Shown piece by piece: positions 1-8,700 of a stretch of 64,000 nt of DNA (within the stretch, counting starts at the first letter, position 1; the number at the start of each line of letters is the position of its first letter). The DNA lies in assembly GCF_000010725.1 (NCBI RefSeq), contig NC_013854.1:456001-520000 (forward strand), given 5' to 3'. Position numbers and translations under genes: made by a program. This DNA comes from Azospirillum sp. B510. GTDB lineage: Bacteria > Pseudomonadota > Alphaproteobacteria > Azospirillales > Azospirillaceae. The notes below the pieces were generated by a model, which did not search any database, was not told the DNA's origin, and saw only the letters and a program-made list of their open reading frames with translations.

Positions 1-311
1 GCGGCGACGGAGGCGTCGGCCTGCCGGTCCTCGCTGGGGGTGGCGGCGTCCAGGTCGGCGTCGTCGAGCTTGATGCGGTGCTTGGCGGCGGCGGCGCGGA
101 GGTCGGCATGGCGGGCCAGCGGGATCGCGCCCCGCTTCTTCCAGCCCTGGACCGTGGTCACCGGGGTGTCGAGCTTGTTGGCCATCGGGCGGATGCCGCC
201 GAAACGTTCGACGATGCGGTCGACCGCCGCATTGCCGGTGCTGGCGCCGTCGCCGTCACGGTCGGGGCCTGGGCCGGCGCCGGGGCGTTCGGAGCCTGGA
301 CGAGAGGTCAT
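1..311 (-). CDS. COG4223 / Mic60 (mitofilin)-like protein, N-terminal fragment
   Basis: Only the first ~103 codons lie in the window; the gene runs off the left edge. The visible part has a Gly/Pro/Asp-rich lead (residues 1-28), then a Cro/YdaS-like helix-turn-helix stretch (about 31-80, with RFGGIRPMANKL and TVQGWKKRGAIP), then an acidic Ala-rich segment. In alphaproteobacteria the gene after hemC-hemD usually encodes a COG4223 protein, the bacterial relative of mitochondrial Mic60, an inner-membrane protein that shapes intracytoplasmic membranes or crista junctions. The identity therefore rests on synteny and on the N-terminal region that I associate with Rhodospirillales members. The transmembrane helix and mitofilin domain are not visible here. 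It could instead be a plain HTH protein. Same strand as hemD, 136 bp downstream of it. Confidence 0.55.
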   Translation of the reverse strand, partial: MTSRPGSERPGAGPGPDRDGDGASTGNAAVDRIVERFGGIRPMANKLDTPVTTVQGWKKRGAIPLARHADLRAAAAKHRIKLDDADLDAATPSEDRQADASVA

Positions 312-424
312 GGGCTGTACCTTCGGTTCGCTGTTGTTCGTTTCAACGTCACAGCCCCCTGACCGGTCCCCCTCGTCCCCCGTCCGGCCGAGATCCCCAC
401 CGGACGCGCCGGGCGGAGGTAAGC

Positions 425-1179
425 CGTACGGCCGGACCGCGCCGGGGTTACCCGGCGACCGGCAACAGATCGAGCAGGGAGTCCTGCTCTGGCCGCGCCG
501 CCACCCGTACGCTCTTCCACGGCACCGCTCCCCCGTCGCCGTACGCACAGGCAGCCTCCGCGACCGCGGGGCTGAGGCAGAACGCGTCGACCGTACGACA
601 ACGATCGACCAGTCCCGCCCCGGCCAGCAACCTAACAAAGGATGAAGCGGTACGGGGAGAGAAAAACAGCACGCCGTCCAAACCGGACGTACGCAAAAAT
701 GTCGCGGTCTCATCCGACAGGGTTAGCGCGGGTACGGCGTCGTACATCACGCTGCGCCGCAGCATGAAGCCGGCGGCGCCCAGCAAGCCGGCAAGGTCGC
801 CGGCGACCTTGCTTCCCGCCACATGCAGCAGCGTACCGGCGGACGGATCGCGCAGGGCGCGGACGCGCCCGGCCAGCGCGTACACGTCGCCCGACGCGCT
901 GTCGACCATGGTGAAGCCGGCGGCCCGCGCCGCCCGCGCCGTGGCGTCGCCGACGGCGTGCACCGGACGGTCGCGCCGGCTCGTACGTTTGGAGTATGCC
1001 CGTACGCCGTTCGCGCTGGTGAAGAGCAGCGCCTGTACGTCGGAAAGGTCGGGCTCCGGCCCGTCGAGCCAGACCATCGACAGCATCGGTTCCACTGCCG
1101 TGTCGTGGCCGAGCGCCTCCAGCCGCCGGACCAGCGGCTCGGCGTCCTCCGCCGGACGCGTCACCAGCAGACGCGTACG
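425..1179. repeat. Cluster of eight CGTACG palindromes
   Basis: CGTACG occurs at 425, 506, 540, 592, 688, 982, 1001 and 1174 (first base of each), seven of them inside hemD. The shorter GTAC occurs 13 times inside hemD. I saw no other CGTACG in the rest of the window when reading by eye. Four hemD sites are Arg-Thr pairs spelled CGT-ACG, two are Val-Arg spelled GTA-CGG, and one is Ala-Tyr-Gly. The enrichment is therefore partly a codon-choice effect, but one specific to this gene. Confidence 0.7.
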
Positions 1180-1227
1180 GGGGCGGGACGGGGACGGGAC
1201 GGGACGGGCGGGCTGCTTTTCCGTCAT
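448..1227 (-). CDS. hemD: Uroporphyrinogen-III synthase
   Basis: Cyclises hydroxymethylbilane, with inversion of ring D, to uroporphyrinogen III in the cytoplasm (haem/cobalamin/siroheme pathway). The 259-residue product has the two-lobed HemD outline: an N-terminal LLVTRPAED start of the first lobe, LLFTSANGVRAY in the middle, and GVLFFSPRTASSF in the second lobe. HemD is poorly conserved, so its place 25 bp behind hemC is strong support. The start at 1227 was chosen for the GGGAGG ribosome site just upstream; the longer reading frame lacks one. Oddity: the coding region carries 13 GTAC tetramers and seven CGTACG palindromes and uses codons such as CGT, GTA, TTT, TCT and TTG that are rare in its neighbours. 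Confidence 0.88.
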   Translation of the reverse strand: MTEKQPARPVPSPSRPRTRLLVTRPAEDAEPLVRRLEALGHDTAVEPMLSMVWLDGPEPDLSDVQALLFTSANGVRAYSKRTSRRDRPVHAVGDATARAARAAGFTMVDSASGDVYALAGRVRALRDPSAGTLLHVAGSKVAGDLAGLLGAAGFMLRRSVMYDAVPALTLSDETATFLRTSGLDGVLFFSPRTASSFVRLLAGAGLVDRCRTVDAFCLSPAVAEAACAYGDGGAVPWKSVRVAARPEQDSLLDLLPVAG

Positions 1228-1252
1228 GCGGAAAACCTCCCGGAGTGGAGGG

Positions 1253-2191
1253 TCAGTGCGGGGTGGCGGCGAAGAAATCGGGCGGAAGCTGCGCCCGGAT
1301 CTCGGCCCCGGCGTCGGCGCCAAGCGACTCGGCGTTCGCCGCCTTGCCGCGCCGCTCCGCCCGGAAGATGCTGCGGCCGTCGCAGGACAGCACCTTGGCG
1401 CGCAGATGCAGCGCGTCGCCGTCCAGCAGGGCCAGTGCCGCGATCGGGGTGCGGCAGGACCCGTCCAGCGCGGCGAGCAGCGCCCGCTCCGCCGTGACGC
1501 GGACCATGGTCTCGGCGCAGTTCAGCGGGGCGAGCAGGGCGCGGGTGGCGTCGTCGGCGCTGCGGATCTCGATGCCGATGGCGCCCTGGGCCACCGCCGG
1601 CAGCATGGTTTCCGGTTCCAGCACCGCGCTGATGCGGCCGGTCAGGCCGAGGCGGCGCAGGCCGGCCAGCGCCAGCAGGGTGGCGTCGACCTCGCCGGCG
1701 TCGAGCTTGGACAACCGGGTCTGCACATTGCCGCGCAGCGGGAAAATCCTCAGGTCGGGACGCAGCTCCAGCACCTGGGCCTGGCGGCGCAGCCCGGCGG
1801 TGCCGACCACGGCGCCGGCCGGCAGGTCGGCCAGACCGCCGCCGGAGCGGGAGAAGAAGGCGTCGCGCGGATCCTCGCGCGGCAGCAGGGTGGCGATCTC
1901 CAGCCCGTCGGGAAGCTGGGTCGGCACGTCCTTCATCGAATGGACGGCGAGGTCGGCGCGGCCGTCGAACAGCGCCTCCTCCAGCTCCTTGGTGAACAGG
2001 CCCTTGCCGCCGGCCTCCGCCAGGGTGCGGTCGAGGATGCGGTCGCCGGTGGTCTTGAAGACGACGATCTCGATGGCGCCGGGCGCCGCGAGATGCGGAT
2101 GGGCGGCGATCAGGCGGTCGCGGGTTTCATGGGCCTGCGCCAGCGCCAGCGGGCTGCCGCGCGTCCCGATACGGAGCGGGTGGGTCGTCAT
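1253..2191 (-). CDS. hemC: Porphobilinogen deaminase (hydroxymethylbilane synthase)
   Basis: Polymerises four porphobilinogens into hydroxymethylbilane on a covalently bound dipyrromethane cofactor; cytosolic. 312 residues, the normal family length. Visible motifs: RIGTRGSPLALAQ at the N-terminus, HSMKDVPTQLP (~84-94), the substrate-binding loop LRGNVQTRL (~152-160), and the cofactor-attachment cysteine C246 in GSCRTPIA. The usual GTSSLRR loop reads GTAGLRR here, a small departure from the enterobacterial form. The start at 2191 precedes RIGTRGS by the usual few residues; an in-frame extension upstream is not family-like. Lies 25 bp ahead of hemD and divergent from tsaD, so the 169-bp gap to tsaD should hold both promoters. 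Confidence 0.96.
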   Translation of the reverse strand: MTTHPLRIGTRGSPLALAQAHETRDRLIAAHPHLAAPGAIEIVVFKTTGDRILDRTLAEAGGKGLFTKELEEALFDGRADLAVHSMKDVPTQLPDGLEIATLLPREDPRDAFFSRSGGGLADLPAGAVVGTAGLRRQAQVLELRPDLRIFPLRGNVQTRLSKLDAGEVDATLLALAGLRRLGLTGRISAVLEPETMLPAVAQGAIGIEIRSADDATRALLAPLNCAETMVRVTAERALLAALDGSCRTPIAALALLDGDALHLRAKVLSCDGRSIFRAERRGKAANAESLGADAGAEIRAQLPPDFFAATPH

Positions 2192-2360
2192 GGGCCCGAG
2201 TTCTAGGGGATCCGCGCAGCTTTGCAAGGATTCGTCTGTTTCCCATACATAAGATTGAGGCGGATCAAATTCCGGGCGCGCGGCCCGCGGCGGGGTATCG
2301 GGCGGGGGCGGGCGCAACTCCGCCCTATACCCGGACGGCCAAGGCGGCTAATTTGGCGCC

Positions 2361-3434
2361 ATGATCGTTCTTGGAATCGAAACGAGCTGCGACGAGACGG
2401 CCGCCGCGATCGTCACCGACGCGCGTGAAATCCGCGCCGACGTCGTGCTGTCGCAGCTGGACGACCACACGCCCTATGGCGGCGTCGTTCCGGAAATCGC
2501 CGCCCGCGCCCATCTGGAGCATCTCGACGGGCTGATCCGCCGCGCCATGGCCGAGGCCGGGATCGGCTTCGGCGACCTCGACGCGGTGGCGGCCACCGGC
2601 GGGCCGGGGCTGATCGGCGGCGTCATCGTCGGGGTGATGACCGCCAAGGCCATCGCCGCGGCGCGCGGACTGCCCTTCGTCGCCGTCAACCATCTGGAAG
2701 GCCATGCGCTGACCGCGCGGCTGACCGACGGCGTCGCCTTTCCCTATCTGCTGCTGCTGGTGTCGGGCGGCCATTGCCAGCTGTTGGCGGTGGAGGGGGT
2801 CGGGCGTTACCGCCGGCTCGGCACCACCATCGACGACGCGGTCGGCGAGGCGTTCGACAAGACCGCCAAGCTGCTGGGGCTGGGCTATCCCGGCGGGCCG
2901 CTGGTGGAGAAGGCGGCGGCGCGGGCGACCGATCCGGCGCGCTTCAGCCTGCCGCGGCCGATGCTGGGCCGTCCGGGCTGCGACTTCTCCTTCTCCGGGC
3001 TGAAGACCGCGGTGCGGCGCCATGTGGAGGAGTTGGGGGGCACGCTGACGGAGGCCGACCGCAACGACCTCGCCGCCGCCTTCCAGGCGACGGTGGCGGA
3101 GGTGCTGGCCGACCGCTGCGCCCGCGCCATCCGCCGCTTCAAGGAGGAGCATCCGCAGGGCGGCGCCCTGGTGGTGGCCGGCGGCGTCGCCGCCAACAAG
3201 GCGATCCGCAGCCGGCTGTCGATGCTGGCGCAGACGCAGCGCATGCCGTTCGTCGCGCCACCGCTGCGCCTGTGCACCGACAACGCCGCGATGATCGCCT
3301 GGGCCGGGATCGAGCGCTTCCGGCTGGGCGGGAGCGATCCCTTGAACTTCGCCCCGCGTCCGCGCTGGCCGCTCGACCCGGACGCGGCGCCGGTGATCGG
3401 GCGCGCCGGGGTCGGCGCGGGGGTGAAGGCGTGA
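2361..3434 (+). CDS. tsaD: tRNA N6-adenosine threonylcarbamoyltransferase
   Basis: Catalytic subunit for the universal t6A37 modification of ANN-decoding tRNAs; transfers threonylcarbamoyl from TC-AMP with TsaB and TsaE. 357 residues with the ASKHA-fold start [14 protein letters not shown], the metal-binding histidines in [12 protein letters not shown] and VNHLEGHAL, the [11 protein letters not shown] nucleotide loop, and the C-terminal [10 protein letters not shown] and [10 protein letters not shown] segments. Full length. Followed after 61 bp by gpsA, with an inverted repeat between them. tsaD-gpsA adjacency is common in alphaproteobacteria. Confidence 0.97.
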   Translation: MIVLGIETSCDETAAAIVTDAREIRADVVLSQLDDHTPYGGVVPEIAARAHLEHLDGLIRRAMAEAGIGFGDLDAVAATGGPGLIGGVIVGVMTAKAIAAARGLPFVAVNHLEGHALTARLTDGVAFPYLLLLVSGGHCQLLAVEGVGRYRRLGTTIDDAVGEAFDKTAKLLGLGYPGGPLVEKAAARATDPARFSLPRPMLGRPGCDFSFSGLKTAVRRHVEELGGTLTEADRNDLAAAFQATVAEVLADRCARAIRRFKEEHPQGGALVVAGGVAANKAIRSRLSMLAQTQRMPFVAPPLRLCTDNAAMIAWAGIERFRLGGSDPLNFAPRPRWPLDPDAAPVIGRAGVGAGVKA

Positions 3435-3467
3435 AAATCCCCCTCTCCCGAGGCGGGAGAGGATTTT
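3434..3467. repeat. Intergenic palindrome between tsaD and gpsA (CCCTCTCC/GGAGAGG family)
   Basis: Left arm 3434-3450 (AAAATCC then CCCTCTCCCG), 3-nt loop, right arm 3454-3467 (CGGGAGAGGATTTT). The pairing is perfect apart from three extra C in the left arm. The right arm ends in T4, so it could act as an attenuator or terminator after tsaD. It begins on the last base of the tsaD stop codon. Its arms resemble those at 56121-56153 and 15722-15749. Confidence 0.7.
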
Positions 3468-3495
3468 GACCGGATTGGATAGTGGTGAGATGACA

Positions 3496-4509
3496 ATGAT
3501 GCCCCCCTCCCCCCTTCACCGCGTCGGCGTCGTCGGCGGCGGCGCCTGGGGGACGGCGCTGGCGCTGGCGGCCTTGCGGGCCGGGCGCGAGACGCTGCTG
3601 TGGGCACGGGAGCCGGCGGTGGTGGAGGCGATGAGCCTGCGCCGCGAGAACCGCGACTATCTGCCCGGCGTGCCGCTGCCCGACGCGCTGCGCATCACCG
3701 GCGACCTTGCCGATCTCGGCGGGTGCGACGCCGTGCTGCTGGTGTCGCCGGCCCAGCATGCGCGCGGCGTCACCGCGCGGATGGCGCCGCTGCTGAAGCC
3801 GGGTGTGCCCGTCGTCGTCTGCGCCAAGGGGATCGAGCTGGACAGCCACGCGCTGATGAGCGAGGCGGTCGCCGCCTCCCTGCCCGCCGGCAACCCGGTG
3901 GCGATCCTGTCCGGCCCGACCTTCGCGGCGGAGGTGGCGCGCGGGCTGCCGACGGCGGTGACGCTGGCCTGCGCCGACGGGGCGCTCGGCACGGCGCTGG
4001 TCGCGGCGCTGGGCAGCCGCACCTTCCGGCCCTACCGCTCGGACGACGTCATCGGCTCCCAGGTCGGCGGGGCGGTGAAGAATGTGCTGGCGATCGCCTG
4101 CGGCGTCGTCGAGGGGCGGCGGCTGGGCGACAACGCGCGGGCGGCGCTGATCACCCGCGGGCTGGCGGAGATCACCCGGCTGGCGCTGGCGCTCGGCGGC
4201 CGGGCGGAGACGCTGATGGGGCTGTCGGGGCTGGGCGATCTGACGCTGACCTGCTCCAGCCTGCAATCGCGCAACATGTCGCTGGGGGCGGCGCTGGGCG
4301 AGGGCAAGGCGCTGGCCGACATCCTGGCGGTGCGCCGCTCGGTGGCGGAGGGGGTCTACACCGCCGCCGCCGTGGTCGGGCTGGCGGCGAAGCGGGGGGT
4401 CGACATGCCGATCTGCGGCGCCGTCGACGCCATCCTGAACCGCGGCGCCGGGCTGGACGAGACCATCGACGGGCTGCTGTCGCGCCCCTTCCGCGGCGAA
4501 GGGGGGTAA
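3496..4509 (+). CDS. gpsA: NAD(P)H-dependent glycerol-3-phosphate dehydrogenase
   Basis: Reduces dihydroxyacetone phosphate to sn-glycerol-3-phosphate for phospholipid synthesis; cytosolic. Rossmann motif VGVVGGGAWGTALALAAL near the N-terminus, CAKGIELD, the catalytic-lysine region GAVKNVLAIACGVVEG, and the C-terminal SVAEGVYTAAAV. About 337 residues, normal length. The start is ambiguous: TTG 3466 and ATG 3490, 3496 and 3499 are all in frame. I chose 3496 because GGTGAG ends at 3489, giving normal spacing, whereas it abuts 3490. Converges with the WYL regulator, whose stop is only 8 bp away. Confidence 0.95.
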   Translation: MMPPSPLHRVGVVGGGAWGTALALAALRAGRETLLWAREPAVVEAMSLRRENRDYLPGVPLPDALRITGDLADLGGCDAVLLVSPAQHARGVTARMAPLLKPGVPVVVCAKGIELDSHALMSEAVAASLPAGNPVAILSGPTFAAEVARGLPTAVTLACADGALGTALVAALGSRTFRPYRSDDVIGSQVGGAVKNVLAIACGVVEGRRLGDNARAALITRGLAEITRLALALGGRAETLMGLSGLGDLTLTCSSLQSRNMSLGAALGEGKALADILAVRRSVAEGVYTAAAVVGLAAKRGVDMPICGAVDAILNRGAGLDETIDGLLSRPFRGEGG

Positions 4510-4516
4510 GGAGGGG

Positions 4517-5212
4517 CTATCCCGGCCGGCAACCGTCCTCGCGCCAGCGGGCGAGGTAATCCGCCAGCCCGCGTCCGGGGGTCTCGTCGAAGCGGCGCTC
4601 CAGCGCCATCAGGGTCTCCATGCGGTCGATGCGGAAGCTGCGGAACTCTTCGCGCAGTTCGCACCAGGCGCCCAGCGTCCACACCCGGCCCCAGAAGAAC
4701 AGGCCGAGCGGCTGGACCGCGCGGGCGGAATGGGTGCCGTCCTGGCGCCGGTAGTCGAACAGCACGACGCGCCGGGCGTTGATGGCGCAGCGCAGCACGT
4801 CCATCCGGTCGCGCAGGGCGGCGGGGAAGGAGAAATCCGGGACGAAGACGCGGCTGTCGGCCAGCTCGCGCCGCCGCGCCTCCGGCACCACCGCCTCGAC
4901 CTTGTCGAGCGCGCGGGCGGCGGCATCGGCGAGAGCGCCGCCGACCCAGGCGCGGGCGAGGCGGGCGCCGACCACCAGCGCCTCCACCTCGTCCCGGGTG
5001 AACATCAGCGGCGGCAGGTCGTAGCCGTCGCGCAGCAGATAGCCGACGCCGGCCTCGCCCTCCACCGGCACGCCGGAGGCGGCGAGGTCGCGCATGTCGC
5101 GGTAGACGGTGCGCTCCGACACCTCCAGGCAGCGCGCCAACTCGCCAGCCGTCACCAGCCGCCCCTTGCGGAGATGCTGGACGATCTGGAACAGGCGGTC
5201 GGCGCGGCGCAT
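4517..5212 (-). CDS. YafY-type transcriptional regulator (HTH + WYL domain)
   Basis: 231 residues. N-terminal DeoR/HTH_11-like domain (about 1-65: RADRLFQIVQHLRKGRLVTA, SERTVYRDM recognition helix), then a WYL ligand-sensing domain (about 130-215, RVVLFDYRRQDG and LGLFFWGRVWTLGAWCE). WYL regulators respond to small molecules or nucleic acids and commonly control the gene beside them. It lies 31 bp downstream of a VOC-family gene on the same strand, a pairing seen in many proteobacteria, so it is probably co-transcribed and may be autoregulated through the palindrome at 5695-5718. Ligand unknown. Confidence 0.88.
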   Translation of the reverse strand: MRRADRLFQIVQHLRKGRLVTAGELARCLEVSERTVYRDMRDLAASGVPVEGEAGVGYLLRDGYDLPPLMFTRDEVEALVVGARLARAWVGGALADAAARALDKVEAVVPEARRRELADSRVFVPDFSFPAALRDRMDVLRCAINARRVVLFDYRRQDGTHSARAVQPLGLFFWGRVWTLGAWCELREEFRSFRIDRMETLMALERRFDETPGRGLADYLARWREDGCRPG

Positions 5213-5243
5213 GGCGGCGGCTTTGGGGCGGCGGCTTTGGGCG

Positions 5244-5621
5244 TCAGTGCATCGAGAACAGGCCGATGCGGTTGCCCTCGCTGTCGATCAATTGGGCGAA
5301 ATAGCCGATCTCCGGCGTGATCAGCGTCTTCGGCACGACGATGGCGGCGCCGGCCTGCTCGGCGCGGGCCAGCGGGGCGGACAGGTCGTCGCCGCCGTTC
5401 AGATAGACGGTGGTGCCGTCGGCGCTGGGCTTGCAGGCCTCATGCTGGATCAGGCAACCCTTGACCGCGTCGCCCTCCGCCGGGAAGACGGCCATGGTCA
5501 TGCCGCCGGGGCAGGGTTCCTGGATCAGTTTGGTGGCGAAGACCGTCTCGTAGAAGCGGACGGCGCGGGCGAGATCGGCGACGGGGATTTCAAACCAGGT
5601 GACGACGTGCGGGAAGGCCAT
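5244..5621 (-). CDS. VOC (glyoxalase/bleomycin-resistance fold) family protein
   Basis: 125 residues forming one vicinal-oxygen-chelate unit: a first beta-alpha-beta module (HVVTWFEIPVADLARAVRFYE) and a second ending FAQLIDSEGNRIGLFSM. This is the small stand-alone VOC subfamily typically paired with YafY-type regulators. The reaction is not assignable; the usual glyoxalase I metal ligands are not all evident. The ribosome site AGGAG (5630-5634 on the minus strand) lies inside a CTGTCAGGAG repeat of the upstream operator half-site, which suggests control by the adjacent WYL regulator. Confidence 0.85.
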   Translation of the reverse strand: MAFPHVVTWFEIPVADLARAVRFYETVFATKLIQEPCPGGMTMAVFPAEGDAVKGCLIQHEACKPSADGTTVYLNGGDDLSAPLARAEQAGAAIVVPKTLITPEIGYFAQLIDSEGNRIGLFSMH

Positions 5622-5629
5622 GGAACGGA

Positions 5630-5639
5630 CTCCTGACAG
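5630..5639. promoter_or_regulatory. Second operator half-site overlapping the VOC ribosome binding site
   Basis: CTCCTGACAG here is identical to 5695-5704. On the coding strand it reads CTGTCAGGAG, and its AGGAG is the Shine-Dalgarno of the VOC gene at normal spacing. Repressor binding here would cover the start region (inference). Confidence 0.5.
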
Positions 5640-5694
5640 AGGGGAGAGGAATGTTCGTGGTTCGTGCCGGCACGCCCCCTTGATAGCACACCCC

Positions 5695-5718
5695 CTCCTG
5701 ACAGCGTGATGTCAGGAG
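5695..5718. promoter_or_regulatory. Candidate operator for the WYL regulator (CTCCTGACA-N6-TGTCAGGAG)
   Basis: A perfect 9-bp inverted repeat with a 6-bp spacer, 74 bp upstream of the VOC start and 36 bp beyond the dnaE2 stop. There is no T-run on either side, which argues against a terminator. Flanking GATAG/CTATC adds outer symmetry. Position and shape fit a dimeric regulator site upstream of the VOC-WYL pair (inference). Confidence 0.6.
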
Positions 5719-5754
5719 CTATCGGCGGTCCCGAATAAAACCTGCCAGCCACCC

Positions 5755-8700
5755 TCAGTGGAAGTTGCGGCCCTTGGAGAAGGAGCCGGCGGCCTCCCTC
5801 GGCGGGGCGGGGCGGTCCTCCCCGGTCAACTCGGCCAGCCGGTGGGTCAGGTCGACCAGCGACTCCACGCGCAGATGCACCACTCCCTCGTGGCTCTGCA
5901 CCCGGCCGGTGGCGGCCATCAGCCGCGCCGTCATGATCGGGCGGCGGAAGGTCTCGAACAGGTCGGGCATGACGACGAGGTTGGCGATCCCGGTCTCGTC
6001 CTCCAGCGTCAGGAAGACGACGCCGGCGGCGCTGCCCGGCCGCTGGCGCACCAGCACCAGACCGGCGGTGGTCAGCCGCCGGCCGTCGCGGGTCCGGGCC
6101 AGCCGTTCCGCCGGGGTGACGCCGGGCAGGCCGTCGCGCAGCAGGGCCAGCGGGTGGGCCTTCAAGGACAGCGACAGGCTGCCGTAATCCATCACCACAT
6201 GCTCGCCCAGCGCCATGGCGGGCAGTGGGGCGTCGGGTTCCCCGGCCATTGGGCCGTCGAGCCGCGCGAACAGCGGCAGCGGCGCGTCGCCCAGCGCCCG
6301 CACCGCCCACAGTGCCGCCCGCCGGTCCAGCCCGACCGAGCGGAAGGCGTCGGCCCTGGCGAGCTTTTCCAGCGTGGCGACCGGCAGGCGGGCGCGGCGC
6401 CACAGGTCGTAGGGGTCGCGGTAGCCGCCGGCGCGGGAGAGGACGATGGCGTCGGCGTGGTCCTCGGTCACGCCCCGGATCAGGCGCAGGCCGAGGCGGA
6501 GGGTGAGTCCCGTCTCTCCCGCCTCCACCGCGCAGTCCCAGCCCGACAGGTTCACATCGGGCGGCAGCACGGTGACGCCATGCTCGCGGGCGTCGCGGAC
6601 GATCTGCGCCGGGGCGTAGAAGCCCATCGGCTGGCTGTTCAGCAGGGCGGCGGCGAAGATGGCGGGGTGATGGCGCTTGATCCAGGCCGAGACATAGACC
6701 AGCAGGGCGAAGCTGGCGGCGTGGCTTTCCGGGAAGCCATATTCGCCGAAGCCCTCGATCTGCTGGAAACAGCGCTCGGCGAAGGCGGCATCGCAGCCGT
6801 TGGCGGTCATGCCGGCGATGAATTTGTCGTGGAAGCGGCGGACCTGCCCGGTCTTGCGGAAGGCGGCCATGGCGCGGCGCAACTGGTCGGCCTCCTCCCC
6901 GCTGAAGCCGGCGCCGACCATGGCGACCTTCATCGCCTGCTCCTGGAACAGCGGCACGCCCAGCGTCCGGTGCAGGACCGGTTCGAGCCGTGGCATCGGG
7001 TAGGTCACCGGTTCCGCCCCGCTGCGGCGGCGCAGATAGGGATGGACCATGCCGCCCTGGATCGGGCCGGGGCGGACGATGGCGACCTCGATCACCAGAT
7101 CGTAGAAGCAGGTCGGCTTCAGCCGGGGCAGCATGCTCATCTGCGCCCGGCTTTCGACCTGGAAGACGCCCAGGCTGTCGGCCCGCCCCAGCATTCCGTA
7201 CACCGCCGGGTCGTTCTGGGGGATGGTGGCCAGCGTCCAGCGCGTTCCATGCAGCCGCTCGATCATGTCGAAGGTGCGATGGATGCAGGTCAGCATGCCC
7301 AGCGCCAGCACATCGACCTTCAGGATGCCGAGCGCGTCGATGTCGTCCTTGTCCCATTCGATGGTGGTGCGGTCCTCCATCGCCGCGTTGGCGACCGGGC
7401 ACAGGTCGGACAGCGGGCCGCGGGTGATGACGAAGCCGCCGACATGCTGCGACAGATGGCGGGGAAAGCCGGTCAGTTCCTGCGCCAGCTCCAGCGTCCG
7501 CCGCAGGCGCGGGTCGTCGGGGTCGAGACCGAGCGAGCGGGCGCGCTCCTCGTCCACCCCCTGGCCGCTCCAGCCCCAGATCGAGCCGGTCAGCCGCGCC
7601 ACCAGATCGGCTGACAGCCCCATCGCCTTGCCGACCTCGCGCAGGGCGCTGCGGGCGCGGTAGCGGATGACGGTGGCGGTCAGCCCGGCGCGGTCGCGGC
7701 CGTATTTGCGGTAGATGTACTGGATCACCTCCTCCCGCCGCTCATGCTCGAAATCGACATCGATGTCGGGCGGCTCGTCGCGGGCGGCGGAGATGAAGCG
7801 CTCGAACAGCAGATCGACCTCGGTCGGATCGACCGAGGTGATGCCCAGGCAGTAGCAGACGGCGGAGTTGGCGGCGCTGCCGCGCCCCTGGCACAGGATG
7901 TCCTGTTTCCTGGCGAAATTGACGATGTCGTGGACGGTCAGGAAATAGGGGGCGTAGCGGCGGTCGGCGATCAGGGCCAGCTCGCGCTCCACCGTCTGGC
8001 GCACCGGGTCGGGAATCCCCGCCGGATAGCGTTTGGCCGCCCCCTCCCAGGTCAGCGTCACCAGCGTCTCCTGCGGGTCGCGGCCTTCCGCCACCTCGTC
8101 GGGATATTCGTAGCGCAGTTCGTCCAGCGAGAAGCGGCAGGCGTCGGCGATCTCCGCCGTGCGGGCGACGGCCTCGGGATGGTCGCGGAACAGGCGCGCC
8201 ATCTCGACGGCCGGCTTCAGGTGGCGCTCGGCATTGGCGCAGAGGCGCCATCCCGCCTCGTCGATGCTGGTGTGATGGCGGATGCAGGTCATCACGTCGG
8301 CCAGCGCCCGCCGCCCGGCGCCGTGATAGAGCACGTCGTTGGTCGCGACCAGCGGCACCCCCTCCGCCTCCGCCAGTCCGGCCAGCCAGCGCAGCCGCCG
8401 GGAATCGTCGCCCTGATAGCGGTGGCTGGCCGCCAGAAAGAGCTGTCCGCGGGCCAGCCCGCCGCGCCAGGCCCGCAATTCCCGCAGGAAGGACTCGTCG
8501 CGGCGGTCGGGCGACAGCAGCAGGAACAGCATGCCCTCGGCATGGGCCAGCACGTCGGCGCGGGCGATGAAACACTCCCCTTTCGGCGCCCGCCGCTTGC
8601 CCAGCGTCAGCAGGCGCGACAGCCGGGCATAGGCGGCGCGGTCGGTCGGGTAGGCCAGCAGGCCGCCGGCGTCGGTCAGGTCGAGCCGGCAGCCGATCAG

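Noticed and set aside
5758..7614. 618-codon frame antisense to dnaE2
   Set aside because: Same reason: composition-driven, overlapped entirely by a clear gene.
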